Below, one piece after another: positions 1 to 6,258 of a DNA stretch of 14,032 nt. The stretch spans positions 1 through 14,032 of the forward strand of contig JBECKQ010000080.1 in the NCBI GenBank assembly GCA_040235375.1, written 5' to 3'. Source of the DNA: JBECKQ01 sp040235375 (lineage in GTDB: Bacteria; Planctomycetota; Phycisphaerae; UBA1845). The first letter of the stretch is position 1; every line of letters begins with the position of its first letter. The translations under genes were made by a program, and so were the position numbers. The notes below the pieces were generated by a model, which had not been told where the DNA came from, made no database searches, and worked only from the letters and a program-made list of their open reading frames with translations.

Positions 1-1254
1 AAGGCGCTGCTGGTCGCCCTGTTCCTGGCGCACATCGTGTTCGTCAACCTGATGGTCGGCGGATCGCTGATGACGACGGTGTGCGAAATCATCGGGCGCA
101 AGCGGCCGGCGTTCGACGGGCTGGCGCGGGCGATCGCGGGGACGATCACGGTGAACAAGAGCCTGGCGGTGGTGCTGGGCGTCGGGCCGCTGCTGCTAAT
201 CAACGTGCTGTACACGGTGTACTTCTACTCGGCGAACGCGTTGACGGGCAACGCGTGGGTCAGCGTGATTCCACTGGTGATCGCCGCGTTCCTGATCGGC
301 TACCTGCACAAGTACAGTTGGGACCGGATGGCGAGTGCCAAGGGCTGGCACATAGCGCTGGGGGCGGCGGGCACGGTTCTGTTCCTGGCGATTCCGCTGG
401 TTTTTCTGACGAACATCAACCTGATGCTGTTTCCGCAGCGTTGGCCGCAGGTGGCGGGATTCCTTTCGGCGGCGGCGTTGCCGAACGTGCTGCCGCGGTA
501 TCTTCATTTTCTGCTGGCGTCGATCGCGGTGACGGCGCTGTTTTTGATCGGTTATCTGACGCGCAACGCGTTTCCGCTCGAAACGGCGGTTCCGGGGATC
601 GATCGCCGGCCACTGCGTCGCGGGCTGTTCGCCGTGGCGCTGGGCGCGACGATCGGGCAGCTTTTCGCCGGGCCGCTCGTGCTGTTCACGCTGCCGAAGC
701 AGGGATTGGGCCTTCAACTGTACGCCGTCGTCGGAATCGGGGCGACGTTGGCGGTGATTGCAATCCTGCTGCTTTCACGCGAGGTGGCGGCGACCCGGCC
801 GCAGGTCGGGCGAACGTACGTACCGGTGGCGGTGCTGCTGACCTGGACGGTGTGCTTCATGGCATATGGGCGGCACGTGTACCGCGAGGGGGCCGTCGCC
901 GAGCATCGAACGGCGATGGAGGCGAAAACGGCGGCGTTCGAGGCGGCGGTGACGGCGGGCGTCGCCGAGAAGTCAGCAGCGTCCGACGAACGGCCGGTGG
1001 GACAAAGGATCTTCGAGGGCACGTGTGCCGGGTGTCACGCGGTTGACCACGTGCTGGTGGGTCCACCGATTCGCGAGATCGCGGAGTTGTACAAGGGCAA
1101 TCCGGACGGGATTGCCAAGTGGGCGAAGAACCCCGGCCGCCGGCGGCCCGATTTCCCGGTTATGCCCGCGTTCCAGTTCAACGACGATGACATGCGCGCC
1201 GTGGCGGAGTACATGCTGCAACTGGCGAATCAGTCGACGACGAAGCCGGGTTAA
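1..1254 (+). CDS. CydA-like polytopic membrane protein fused to a C-terminal cytochrome c domain (5' truncated)
   Basis: The frame is open from base 1, so the N-terminus lies outside the window; the GTG at 37 is probably internal. Seen: about eight hydrophobic segments, then a soluble tail with one heme c site, CAGCH (bases 1024-1038), and a probable axial Met in PVMPAF (codon at 1162-1164). A His in the first visible helix (AHIVFVN) and one in the fifth (RYLHFLLAS) sit where cytochrome bd subunit I (CydA) has heme-ligating His residues; this alignment is by eye. Inference: a respiratory membrane protein of the bd-like group, with the heme c domain facing the periplasm and taking part in electron transfer. 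The quinol-binding Q-loop of true CydA is not recognisable, so oxidase activity is unproven. The upstream genes that would show the rest of the complex are missing. The heme c call is firm; the CydA relationship is moderate. Confidence 0.72.
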   Translation, partial: KALLVALFLAHIVFVNLMVGGSLMTTVCEIIGRKRPAFDGLARAIAGTITVNKSLAVVLGVGPLLLINVLYTVYFYSANALTGNAWVSVIPLVIAAFLIGYLHKYSWDRMASAKGWHIALGAAGTVLFLAIPLVFLTNINLMLFPQRWPQVAGFLSAAALPNVLPRYLHFLLASIAVTALFLIGYLTRNAFPLETAVPGIDRRPLRRGLFAVALGATIGQLFAGPLVLFTLPKQGLGLQLYAVVGIGATLAVIAILLLSREVAATRPQVGRTYVPVAVLLTWTVCFMAYGRHVYREGAVAEHRTAMEAKTAAFEAAVTAGVAEKSAASDERPVGQRIFEGTCAGCHAVDHVLVGPPIREIAELYKGNPDGIAKWAKNPGRRRPDFPVMPAFQFNDDDMRAVAEYMLQLANQSTTKPG

Positions 1255-1403
1255 GATAGCGCGAAGCAGCAGATCGGTCGACATGTCGTAGGCGCCATCG
1301 CCGATAATGGTCAATGAGGTGCAGGTATCGGTAGGCGGTGCGGGGCAGCGTTTGAGTTCCAATCGAACATCGAATCTTTCGTCAGCCTGTGAGAATCCAG
1401 AAG

Positions 1404-1432
1404 GTTAACGGTGGACGGGTTAACGCCTTTTT
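1404..1432 (+). terminator. Possible weak terminator after the cytochrome gene
   Basis: GTTAAC at 1404-1409 and 1419-1424 can pair as a 6-bp stem with a 9-nt loop, followed by GCC and five T residues (1428-1432). It lies about 150 bp after the stop of the upstream gene. The stem is short and AT-rich, so termination would be weak. The same bases form a perfect 8-bp direct repeat (GGTTAACG at 1403 and 1418), so a protein-binding site is an alternative. Confidence 0.25.
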
Positions 1433-1444
1433 ATCGCAAGTGCC

Positions 1445-1474
1445 TGTGATACAAACACTTCCGCTGTGTAGAAT
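1445..1474 (+). promoter_or_regulatory. Candidate sigma-70-type promoter of the glycosyltransferase gene
   Basis: TAGAAT at 1469-1474 matches five of six bases of the -10 consensus and is preceded by TG. The best upstream hexamer at normal spacing is TGTGAT (1445-1450), which is poor. The predicted start near 1481 would leave a leader of about 48 nt before the GTG at 1529. The rest of the 274-bp gap (1255-1528) shows nothing beyond the repeat at 1403-1425. Confidence 0.3.
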
Positions 1475-1528
1475 GGTGGTTGAAACCAAGTCGTCGACGA
1501 GTAGCGCTGCTTTCGTGGGAGGCGATAC

Positions 1529-2743
1529 GTGAGGATCGCGTATGGGATTCATGGGTTCGGGCGCGGGCACGCGATGCGGGCGATGTCGGTGCTGCCGAAG
1601 CTCGCCCAGCGGCATGAGTTGCTGCTGCTGGCCGGCGGGGATGCGTATAACGCGCTGCACCGGGAGTTCCCCGTCCTGCGGATCCCGACGCTGAAGTATC
1701 ACTACGGGCGGCGGGGCAAACTCTCCAACTATCTGAACCTGAAACGCAATGCATCGATGGTGCTCGACCTGTTCCTTGGCGGCCCGGCGTTTCAGATGGT
1801 GGAAGAGGCGCTGGCGGACTTCAAGCCGGACGTGGTGCTGACGGATTCGGAAGGGTTCACGCATCGCGTGGCGGCGCACATGGGCGTGCCGCGGATCACG
1901 TTCGACCACTTCGGGATTCTGGTGTACTGCCGGCCGGCGATGGCCGGTTTCGACAACGTGATTCGATCGGGCAACGCGTTCGTCTACAGAACGCTGTTCG
2001 GCGAGCCGGATCGGGCGGTGGTATCGAGCTTCTTCGACGCGCCGGCGGTCCGGCCGGGCGTGGTGGTCGTGGGCCCGGCGATTCGCGAGGCCGTCCGGCA
2101 GACGCCGCCGACGCGCGGCTCGCATTTGCTCGCATACATCAACAAGGGCGAGCACGAGTACACGCCGCAGATCGAGCAGGCGCTGCTGTCGCTCGACTGC
2201 CCGGTGCGGCTGTACGGCACGCCGTATCGGGACGTGCGCGGGAACATCCAGTTCAAGCCGATCGCGAACCTGCCGTTTATCGAAGACCTGGCGAGCAGCC
2301 GGGCGGTGTTTGCGACGACGGGCAACCAGCTTTTCGGCGAAGTGACTTATTACGGCAAGCCGGCGATGGGCATGCCGATGGCCTGTCTCGAACAGCGGCT
2401 GAACGCGATGCAGCTCGAGGTGCGCGGCGTGGGCAAGTGGGTGCGCCGAAGGAAAGTGACGCCGACGGTGCTGCACGACTTCTTCGCGCGCGAGGAGGAG
2501 TTCGGGGCCAACGCGCAGAAGTACAAGGCCCGCGACGGAGAGCGTGAGGCGCTGGAGGCGATCGAACGGTTTGCCGGCGAGCTGATGGAAGAGCGGGCCG
2601 CGTCATCGCCGCGCGATGACCGGACGCCCGCCGGCAGCGCCGCGGCGCGGGAGACGGCGGAAACGGTCACGGACGCGATGGGCGATGAGGCGTCCGTGGA
2701 AACGGATGACGCACCAAGAGACAGCACGTTGGGTCAAGGATAG
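1529..2743 (+). CDS. MJ1255/VC2487-type glycosyltransferase (GT-B fold)
   Basis: The 404-residue product looks like the MJ1255/VC2487 family of predicted glycosyltransferases (TIGR00661 / Glyco_trans_1_3), which are GT-B enzymes distantly related to MurG-type transferases. Seen: the N-terminal glycine-rich loop GIHGFGRGHAMRA, typical of a Rossmann domain that opens a GT-B enzyme; a second domain beginning near residue 190 (VVVVGPAIRE); and a C-terminal donor-binding segment with TTGNQLFGE, KPAMGMPM and EQRLNA. The last 50 or so residues are rich in Ala, Asp, Glu, Arg and Thr, look disordered, and fall outside the fold. The GTG start is supported by GGGAGG at 1517-1522, about 6 nt upstream. 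Donor and acceptor cannot be told; a role in cell-surface glycan or glycolipid synthesis is inferred from the family. No adjacent glycan cluster is visible to refine it. Confidence 0.8.
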   Translation: MRIAYGIHGFGRGHAMRAMSVLPKLAQRHELLLLAGGDAYNALHREFPVLRIPTLKYHYGRRGKLSNYLNLKRNASMVLDLFLGGPAFQMVEEALADFKPDVVLTDSEGFTHRVAAHMGVPRITFDHFGILVYCRPAMAGFDNVIRSGNAFVYRTLFGEPDRAVVSSFFDAPAVRPGVVVVGPAIREAVRQTPPTRGSHLLAYINKGEHEYTPQIEQALLSLDCPVRLYGTPYRDVRGNIQFKPIANLPFIEDLASSRAVFATTGNQLFGEVTYYGKPAMGMPMACLEQRLNAMQLEVRGVGKWVRRRKVTPTVLHDFFAREEEFGANAQKYKARDGEREALEAIERFAGELMEERAASSPRDDRTPAGSAAARETAETVTDAMGDEASVETDDAPRDSTLGQG

Positions 2744-2844
2744 ACGCGGCGGCTCCCTACGAAGCCGAGTACAGGGCGATTCGGACAGAGTTCCCTCGCT
2801 TGACGGATTGGACGAACACCGCGTCGCTTACGGAGGTTGGCGAA

Positions 2845-3081
2845 ATGTTGGTCACCAGAACACTCAACGCTCTGCACATTAAGTCGAGATCGCTGAGGCT
2901 GTACCTCGGCGCGGGCTTCGCGGCGATTGCCATTTCCCTCGGCACGCTCTGGGGTGCGGCGGCGATGGGCGTCTCGCTAGGTCCGGCCATTCCAGCCGCG
3001 CTGGGCGCAATTGGTGCAGCGCTGTACGCGGCAAGAAGCGGCAGCAATCCCGGCGACGGGCACGGCATGCCGAGAAACTGA
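2845..3081 (+). CDS. Small two-helix membrane protein, function unknown
   Basis: A 78-residue product with a basic N-terminus (ALHIKSRSLRLYLG) and two hydrophobic, Gly/Ala-rich segments separated by a short turn around GVSLGP, ending in a polar Gly/Ser/Asp tail. A hairpin in the inner membrane is the natural reading. The ATG at 2845 is preferred over the in-frame TTG at 2800 because GGAGG (2832-2836) sits 8 nt upstream, one of the clearest ribosome-binding sites in the window. The frame is open back to 2710 and the upstream translation looks peptide-like (PYEAEYRAIRTEF), so a longer protein or a decayed one is possible. It lies 101 bp after the glycosyltransferase on the same strand and could be co-transcribed. 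No family was recognised. Confidence 0.5.
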   Translation: MLVTRTLNALHIKSRSLRLYLGAGFAAIAISLGTLWGAAAMGVSLGPAIPAALGAIGAALYAARSGSNPGDGHGMPRN

Positions 3082-3216
3082 CGTGGACAAGACATTCTAT
3101 CGAAGTGTCTGGATCGCGGGCTGCTGTGGTGGCAGGACGAACTGAAGAGACACCGGGCCGCGGACATCGCGCAGAAAACGGACGATCCGTCCGCCTATGA
3201 ATACGAAGTGCCACGT

Positions 3217-4197
3217 TCAGAGAGAGGAGGCCTCGACCTCGACGTCGCCGTCGCATACGCGGCGGGTTTCGCCGGTCAGGTAAATCGTTTCGCCGATGTC
3301 GACGAACTGGCGGCCGCCGGGCTGATCGACGATGCACGATGATCCGCACCGGCCGGTGGCCAGGCCCGCGGCGACAGCCGCACACGCTCCCGTGCCGCAA
3401 CCGCGCGTCGCGCCGCTGCCCCGCTCCCAGATCCGCATGCGCAGGTGCGCCGGCGACAGCACTTCGACGAAGTGGGCATTCGCTCGGTCGGGAAAGACGG
3501 GGCAGCGTTCGAGGGCGGTGCCCTCGGCCTCGAGGTCCACGCGACTCGCGTCATCCACGAAGACGACGGCATGCAGGCTGCCGGTGGAGACGCAGGTGAC
3601 GCGATACCGCCGGCTGCCGGCTTCGATCTCGCGATCGAGAGCGTTTTCGCCGTCGAGCGTGCAGTTCATGTCCGCCAGGCACAGCGATGCGGGGCCGATG
3701 TCGGCGGTCACTATCTCGACGATGCCGTTACGTTCATAACACCAGAGGGTTTTGATGCCCGCGTCGGTCTCGGCCGCGAGCCGGTGGATGGCGATCTGAC
3801 CACCGGCCGGCGCAAGTGCATCGACCGTGCGGATCATGATGCCGCGAAGAGGCTCCGGCGGCGCAGACTTGCCGTCGGCCAGTTGCCGAGCGAGACTGGG
3901 CGGGTCCTGAGGGGGAAAGAGCTCGACGACGCCGGGCCAGCGCGATTCCGTGACGAGCTTGCCGACGCAGCGGATACCGTTGCCGCACATGGCCATGCGC
4001 GAGCCGTCGGCGTTGTACATTTCCGCGCGGACATCGGCGGCGGTCGAGGCGTAGAGTAAGAAGAGGCCATCGGAGCCGACGCCGGTTCGGGCGTCGGAGA
4101 CGACGGCGGCCATTCGCGGCGGGTCGGCCACCGACTGCGTGCGGGAGTCGACGTAGACGTAGGCATTTCCGCAGCCGTGAAGCTTGGTGAATCGCAT
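3217..4197 (-). CDS. dapF: Diaminopimelate epimerase
   Basis: DapF interconverts LL- and meso-diaminopimelate in the cytoplasm, the penultimate step of lysine synthesis and the source of the cross-linking residue of peptidoglycan. Seen: the opening KLHGCGNAYVYVD, then GVGSDG, MYNADGS, and the two catalytic-cysteine motifs MCGNGIRC (Cys71) and GCGTGAC (Cys267), which act as the acid-base pair. At 326 residues it is longer than the E. coli enzyme (274), with extra sequence around residues 90-145 between the two halves. The usual GNPH substrate motif reads GSLH; a TGSPH form occurs in some Bacteroidetes enzymes, so this need not be inactivating. The ATG at 4197 begins right at the family N-terminus. 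The frame runs on upstream to 4563, but that extension only translates the hairpin region and the antisense of the neighbouring gene. There is no Shine-Dalgarno; see the promoter entry. It is divergent from the HEAT-repeat gene. Confidence 0.95.
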   Translation of the reverse strand: MRFTKLHGCGNAYVYVDSRTQSVADPPRMAAVVSDARTGVGSDGLFLLYASTAADVRAEMYNADGSRMAMCGNGIRCVGKLVTESRWPGVVELFPPQDPPSLARQLADGKSAPPEPLRGIMIRTVDALAPAGGQIAIHRLAAETDAGIKTLWCYERNGIVEIVTADIGPASLCLADMNCTLDGENALDREIEAGSRRYRVTCVSTGSLHAVVFVDDASRVDLEAEGTALERCPVFPDRANAHFVEVLSPAHLRMRIWERGSGATRGCGTGACAAVAAGLATGRCGSSCIVDQPGGRQFVDIGETIYLTGETRRVCDGDVEVEASSL

Positions 4198-4204
4198 GGC
4201 GAGA

Positions 4205-4232
4205 ATGATAAAGACGCGGGTTCGCGGCACAA
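4205..4232 (-). promoter_or_regulatory. Candidate dapF promoter, implying a leaderless mRNA
   Basis: On the minus strand TATCAT (4205-4210) matches five of six -10 bases, and TTGTGC (4227-4232) lies 16 bp upstream as a weak -35. The -10 box ends 7 bp before the ATG at 4197, so transcription would begin at or next to the start codon. This agrees with the absence of any Shine-Dalgarno for dapF. Confidence 0.4.
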
Positions 4233-4284
4233 GAGTTGCGGTATCTGTGAAGGGTTGTCTGGATATCGAGAAACCCTCCCCCTG

Positions 4285-4305
4285 CCCCTCCCTGCAAGGG
4301 AGGGG
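4285..4305. repeat. Perfect GC-rich hairpin, REP-like intergenic repeat candidate
   Basis: CCCCTCCCT at 4285-4293 pairs perfectly with AGGGAGGGG at 4297-4305 around a GCA loop, with more C and G runs on both flanks. Neither strand has a T-tract after it, so it is not a standard terminator. In form it resembles the short palindromic sequences scattered between genes in many GC-rich bacteria. Whether it recurs in this genome cannot be seen from one copy. Confidence 0.5.
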
Positions 4306-4315
4306 GGTGGAAGAG

Positions 4316-4333
4316 CACTGCTCAAGAGCAGTG
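4316..4333. repeat. Perfect 8-bp inverted repeat abutting the HEAT-gene start
   Basis: CACTGCTC (4316-4323) and GAGCAGTG (4326-4333) are perfect inverted copies separated by AA. The last three bases are the GTG proposed as the start codon of the downstream gene. It lies 10 bp from the GC hairpin at 4285-4305, and the two may be parts of one repeat unit or a compound regulatory site. Confidence 0.5.
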
Positions 4334-5995
4334 GCACACGGATGCGCGATCGCACACCGGTACGTGGCGGCGGCCGTCGCTGCGGTTGTTGTGTGCATGG
4401 CGGCTTCGGCGGCGGAGGGTTGGCAGATTCGGCTGCGCAATGACGTTACGCCGGGGTCGATGGCGGTGTATCGCGTGAACATACGCGGCGTGCGGACGAC
4501 GCCCGGCGATCGCTGGGAAGAGAAGCTCACGTACACGCAGGAGGGCCGGCTTACGCTCGTCAACCTCGAGCAGCCGAAGAAGGGTACGGCCGTTCGCGCG
4601 TGGATGATGGAGCTGGACGAGCCGAAGATTGCATCCCTGACGCGCGACGATCAGCGGGTGGTGGACCTGCCCGCGCCGCGCACGATGGGGCTGCCGCCGA
4701 GGATCGTGCAGCTCAAGTTGAACGTGGCGACGAGCGAGCGGGCGCCGGCGTCCGCCGTTGGCGGCTCATGGGTTCAGCGCGGGGCGACGCTGCTCGCTCT
4801 CGATTTCGCGCACTGGCCGAACGCGCTGGTCGGTGAGGGCGACTCGTGGGAGTCGGAAACGGAGCGCGAAGAGCTGAACGGAAAGTGGACGCACCGGTAT
4901 ACGAGCGTCGAGGGCGAGCGCGGCGACCGGCTGGCGGTCGGCGATTTCTCGTTCGCAGGCCGGCTGGCGGGCCGATTCGAAGACGTGGCCACGATCGAGC
5001 AGGTCACGGGAACGTGGAAATGGCTGGTGGCCAAGCGGAGCCTCGCATCGTCGCAATCGGATGTCATGCTGAAGTACGGCGCGAAGGAGGAGCCGCGGCA
5101 ACTGGCCATGCACGTCGAGCTCGCGCTCGAATCGCGCGATCACGTGCCGGCTGAAATGCTCGCCCAGGCCCGGACGGACGTAAACGAGCTGGGCAAGCTC
5201 GCCACCGCGGTCGCCGATCCGGCGAACAAGGACGCGAAGGCGAAGCTGGAGGAGTTCATCGCTCACCGGGGGGACAGCCTGTGGCTGCCGGTAGCGCGCG
5301 ACGTGCTCAAGCGCGCCGAGTATGACGAGCGCGTACTGGCGGGCATGAGCGCCCAGCAGCTTGTCGATCGGCTCACGGCGCTCATCACGGCATGGCAGCA
5401 TGCGGCACTGTCGGGCAAGATCGACTCGCTTCAGCCGCTCCGGGCGACGTTCCGCGAACTGGTGGAGACGAATCGCTCCGAAGTCTACGCGCTGCTGTCC
5501 GCGACCGATCCGAACGTCCGGGCGATGGCGGTGTTCTGCGTGGCGTTCGGCGACGACGACAGCGATCTCGCCCATGTGAAGGCCGGCTGCAAGGATGACG
5601 AGGCGCGGGTGCGCGCCTGGGCGGCCTACGGCCTGGCGGAGCGGCGCGAGACCGGCCTCGAGCCCGACCTGCTGCTGTCGCTGCTGGCCGACAAGGACGA
5701 GAAGGTTCGCCAGCGGGCGTGCATGGCGGTCGGCGCGTGCGTGCCGGCCGGATCGGAGCATCGCGAGCAGTTCTTCAACCGGCTGCTGGAGATGGTGCAG
5801 ACGGATGACTCGATCAACGTGCGCGTGACGGCCTCGGCGGCGCTTGCGGGCCTGGCAACGAAGAGCGACTTGCCGGCCCTGATCGACACCGAATTCAACC
5901 TGGACATCCCCCCTGCGAATCGGATTCTTTCGGACACGATTCGCCGGCTGGGCGGCGAGCCCAAAGAGCTTCCGGACGACGACAACGATGAGTAA
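4331..5995 (+). CDS. Secreted HEAT-repeat protein, function unknown
   Basis: From the GTG at 4331 the product has 554 residues. Residues 1-28 form a signal peptide: a short His/Arg n-region, a run of Ala and Val, and a probable cleavage after AASAA. Residues of about 30-280 form an unrecognised domain that looks mostly beta, with a WPNALVGEGDSWESE segment and a KWTHRYTSVEGERGD segment. From about 365 to 520 come helical HEAT/PBS-lyase-like repeats (ATDPNVRAMAVFCVA, DDEARVRAWAAYGLAE, DKDEKVRQRACMAVG, NVRVTASAALAGLA), followed by a very acidic end (DDDNDE). HEAT repeats bind other proteins, so an extracytoplasmic scaffold is the inferred role. The start is uncertain: the frame is open to 4184, but the earlier stretch only translates the GC hairpin, and no clear Shine-Dalgarno precedes 4331. 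A lipobox is unlikely because Val precedes the only Cys. It is divergent from dapF. Confidence 0.7.
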   Translation: MAHGCAIAHRYVAAAVAAVVVCMAASAAEGWQIRLRNDVTPGSMAVYRVNIRGVRTTPGDRWEEKLTYTQEGRLTLVNLEQPKKGTAVRAWMMELDEPKIASLTRDDQRVVDLPAPRTMGLPPRIVQLKLNVATSERAPASAVGGSWVQRGATLLALDFAHWPNALVGEGDSWESETEREELNGKWTHRYTSVEGERGDRLAVGDFSFAGRLAGRFEDVATIEQVTGTWKWLVAKRSLASSQSDVMLKYGAKEEPRQLAMHVELALESRDHVPAEMLAQARTDVNELGKLATAVADPANKDAKAKLEEFIAHRGDSLWLPVARDVLKRAEYDERVLAGMSAQQLVDRLTALITAWQHAALSGKIDSLQPLRATFRELVETNRSEVYALLSATDPNVRAMAVFCVAFGDDDSDLAHVKAGCKDDEARVRAWAAYGLAERRETGLEPDLLLSLLADKDEKVRQRACMAVGACVPAGSEHREQFFNRLLEMVQTDDSINVRVTASAALAGLATKSDLPALIDTEFNLDIPPANRILSDTIRRLGGEPKELPDDDNDE

Positions 5996-6082
5996 CCGTC
6001 GCGTGGGCACGTCATCGTCGGATCCTGCCACGAGAACGTGAAGCGATCCTGTTACCCGATTGGAACGTACCGGGAGGTAGAA

Positions 6083-6104
6083 GCTGCGGTTCGCGCAGCC
6101 GAAC
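6083..6104 (+). promoter_or_regulatory. Overlapping alternative hairpins in the glmS upstream region
   Basis: GCTGCG (6083-6088) pairs with CGCAGC (6094-6099) around GTTCG. That loop, GTTCG (6089-6093), can instead pair with CGAAC (6100-6104) around CGCAGC. The two stems exclude each other. They sit about 155 bp before the glmS ATG. If transcription starts upstream of them they could act as a switch; if it starts at the promoter candidate near 6219 they are not in the mRNA. Apart from this and that promoter candidate, nothing was recognised in the 263-bp gap 5996-6258. Confidence 0.3.
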
Positions 6105-6182
6105 TCGGGGAGAGGCAACGGATAACACATGCCGGATGCGGTTCCTACGCCGCGGAGGAGCGCTCATCAGGCGGCCGGCGAG

Positions 6183-6212
6183 TTGCATTCGGCGGGGAAT
6201 GTCACCGATAAT
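6183..6212 (+). promoter_or_regulatory. Candidate glmS promoter
   Basis: TTGCAT (6183-6188) and GATAAT (6207-6212) are spaced by 18 bp. The -10 box matches five of six bases; the -35 box matches only its first three. Start of transcription would be near 6219, giving a leader of about 40 nt that contains the GGGGAG ribosome-binding site at 6246-6251. Confidence 0.35.
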
Positions 6213-6258
6213 CACCCGGGGGGTCGGCCAGTCTACCGGAAGCCAGGGGAGCAGGCGC

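Noticed and set aside
1382..2476. Open frame of 364 codons on the minus strand opposite the glycosyltransferase gene
   Set aside because: Its translation is dominated by Arg, His, Pro and Ala, as expected for the antisense of a GC-rich gene, and it overlaps a well-supported CDS.
4332..4346. TGGCAC followed by TGCG as a second sigma-54 promoter
   Set aside because: The -12 element is not TTGC at 5-bp spacing, and the site lies inside the proposed signal-peptide coding region.
4198..4563. N-terminal extension of dapF up to 4563
   Set aside because: The family N-terminus begins at the ATG at 4197; the extension translates the GC hairpin and antisense of the divergent gene.
4766..6130. Open frame of 454 codons on the minus strand opposite the HEAT-repeat gene
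   Set aside because: Composition is antisense-like (many Arg, His, Gln, Leu) with no recognisable domain, while the plus strand has a signal peptide and HEAT repeats.
5996..6258. glmS ribozyme upstream of glmS
   Set aside because: The conserved core of the self-cleaving element (AGCGCC cleavage site and its pseudoknot segments) could not be found, and the class is known mainly from Gram-positive bacteria.
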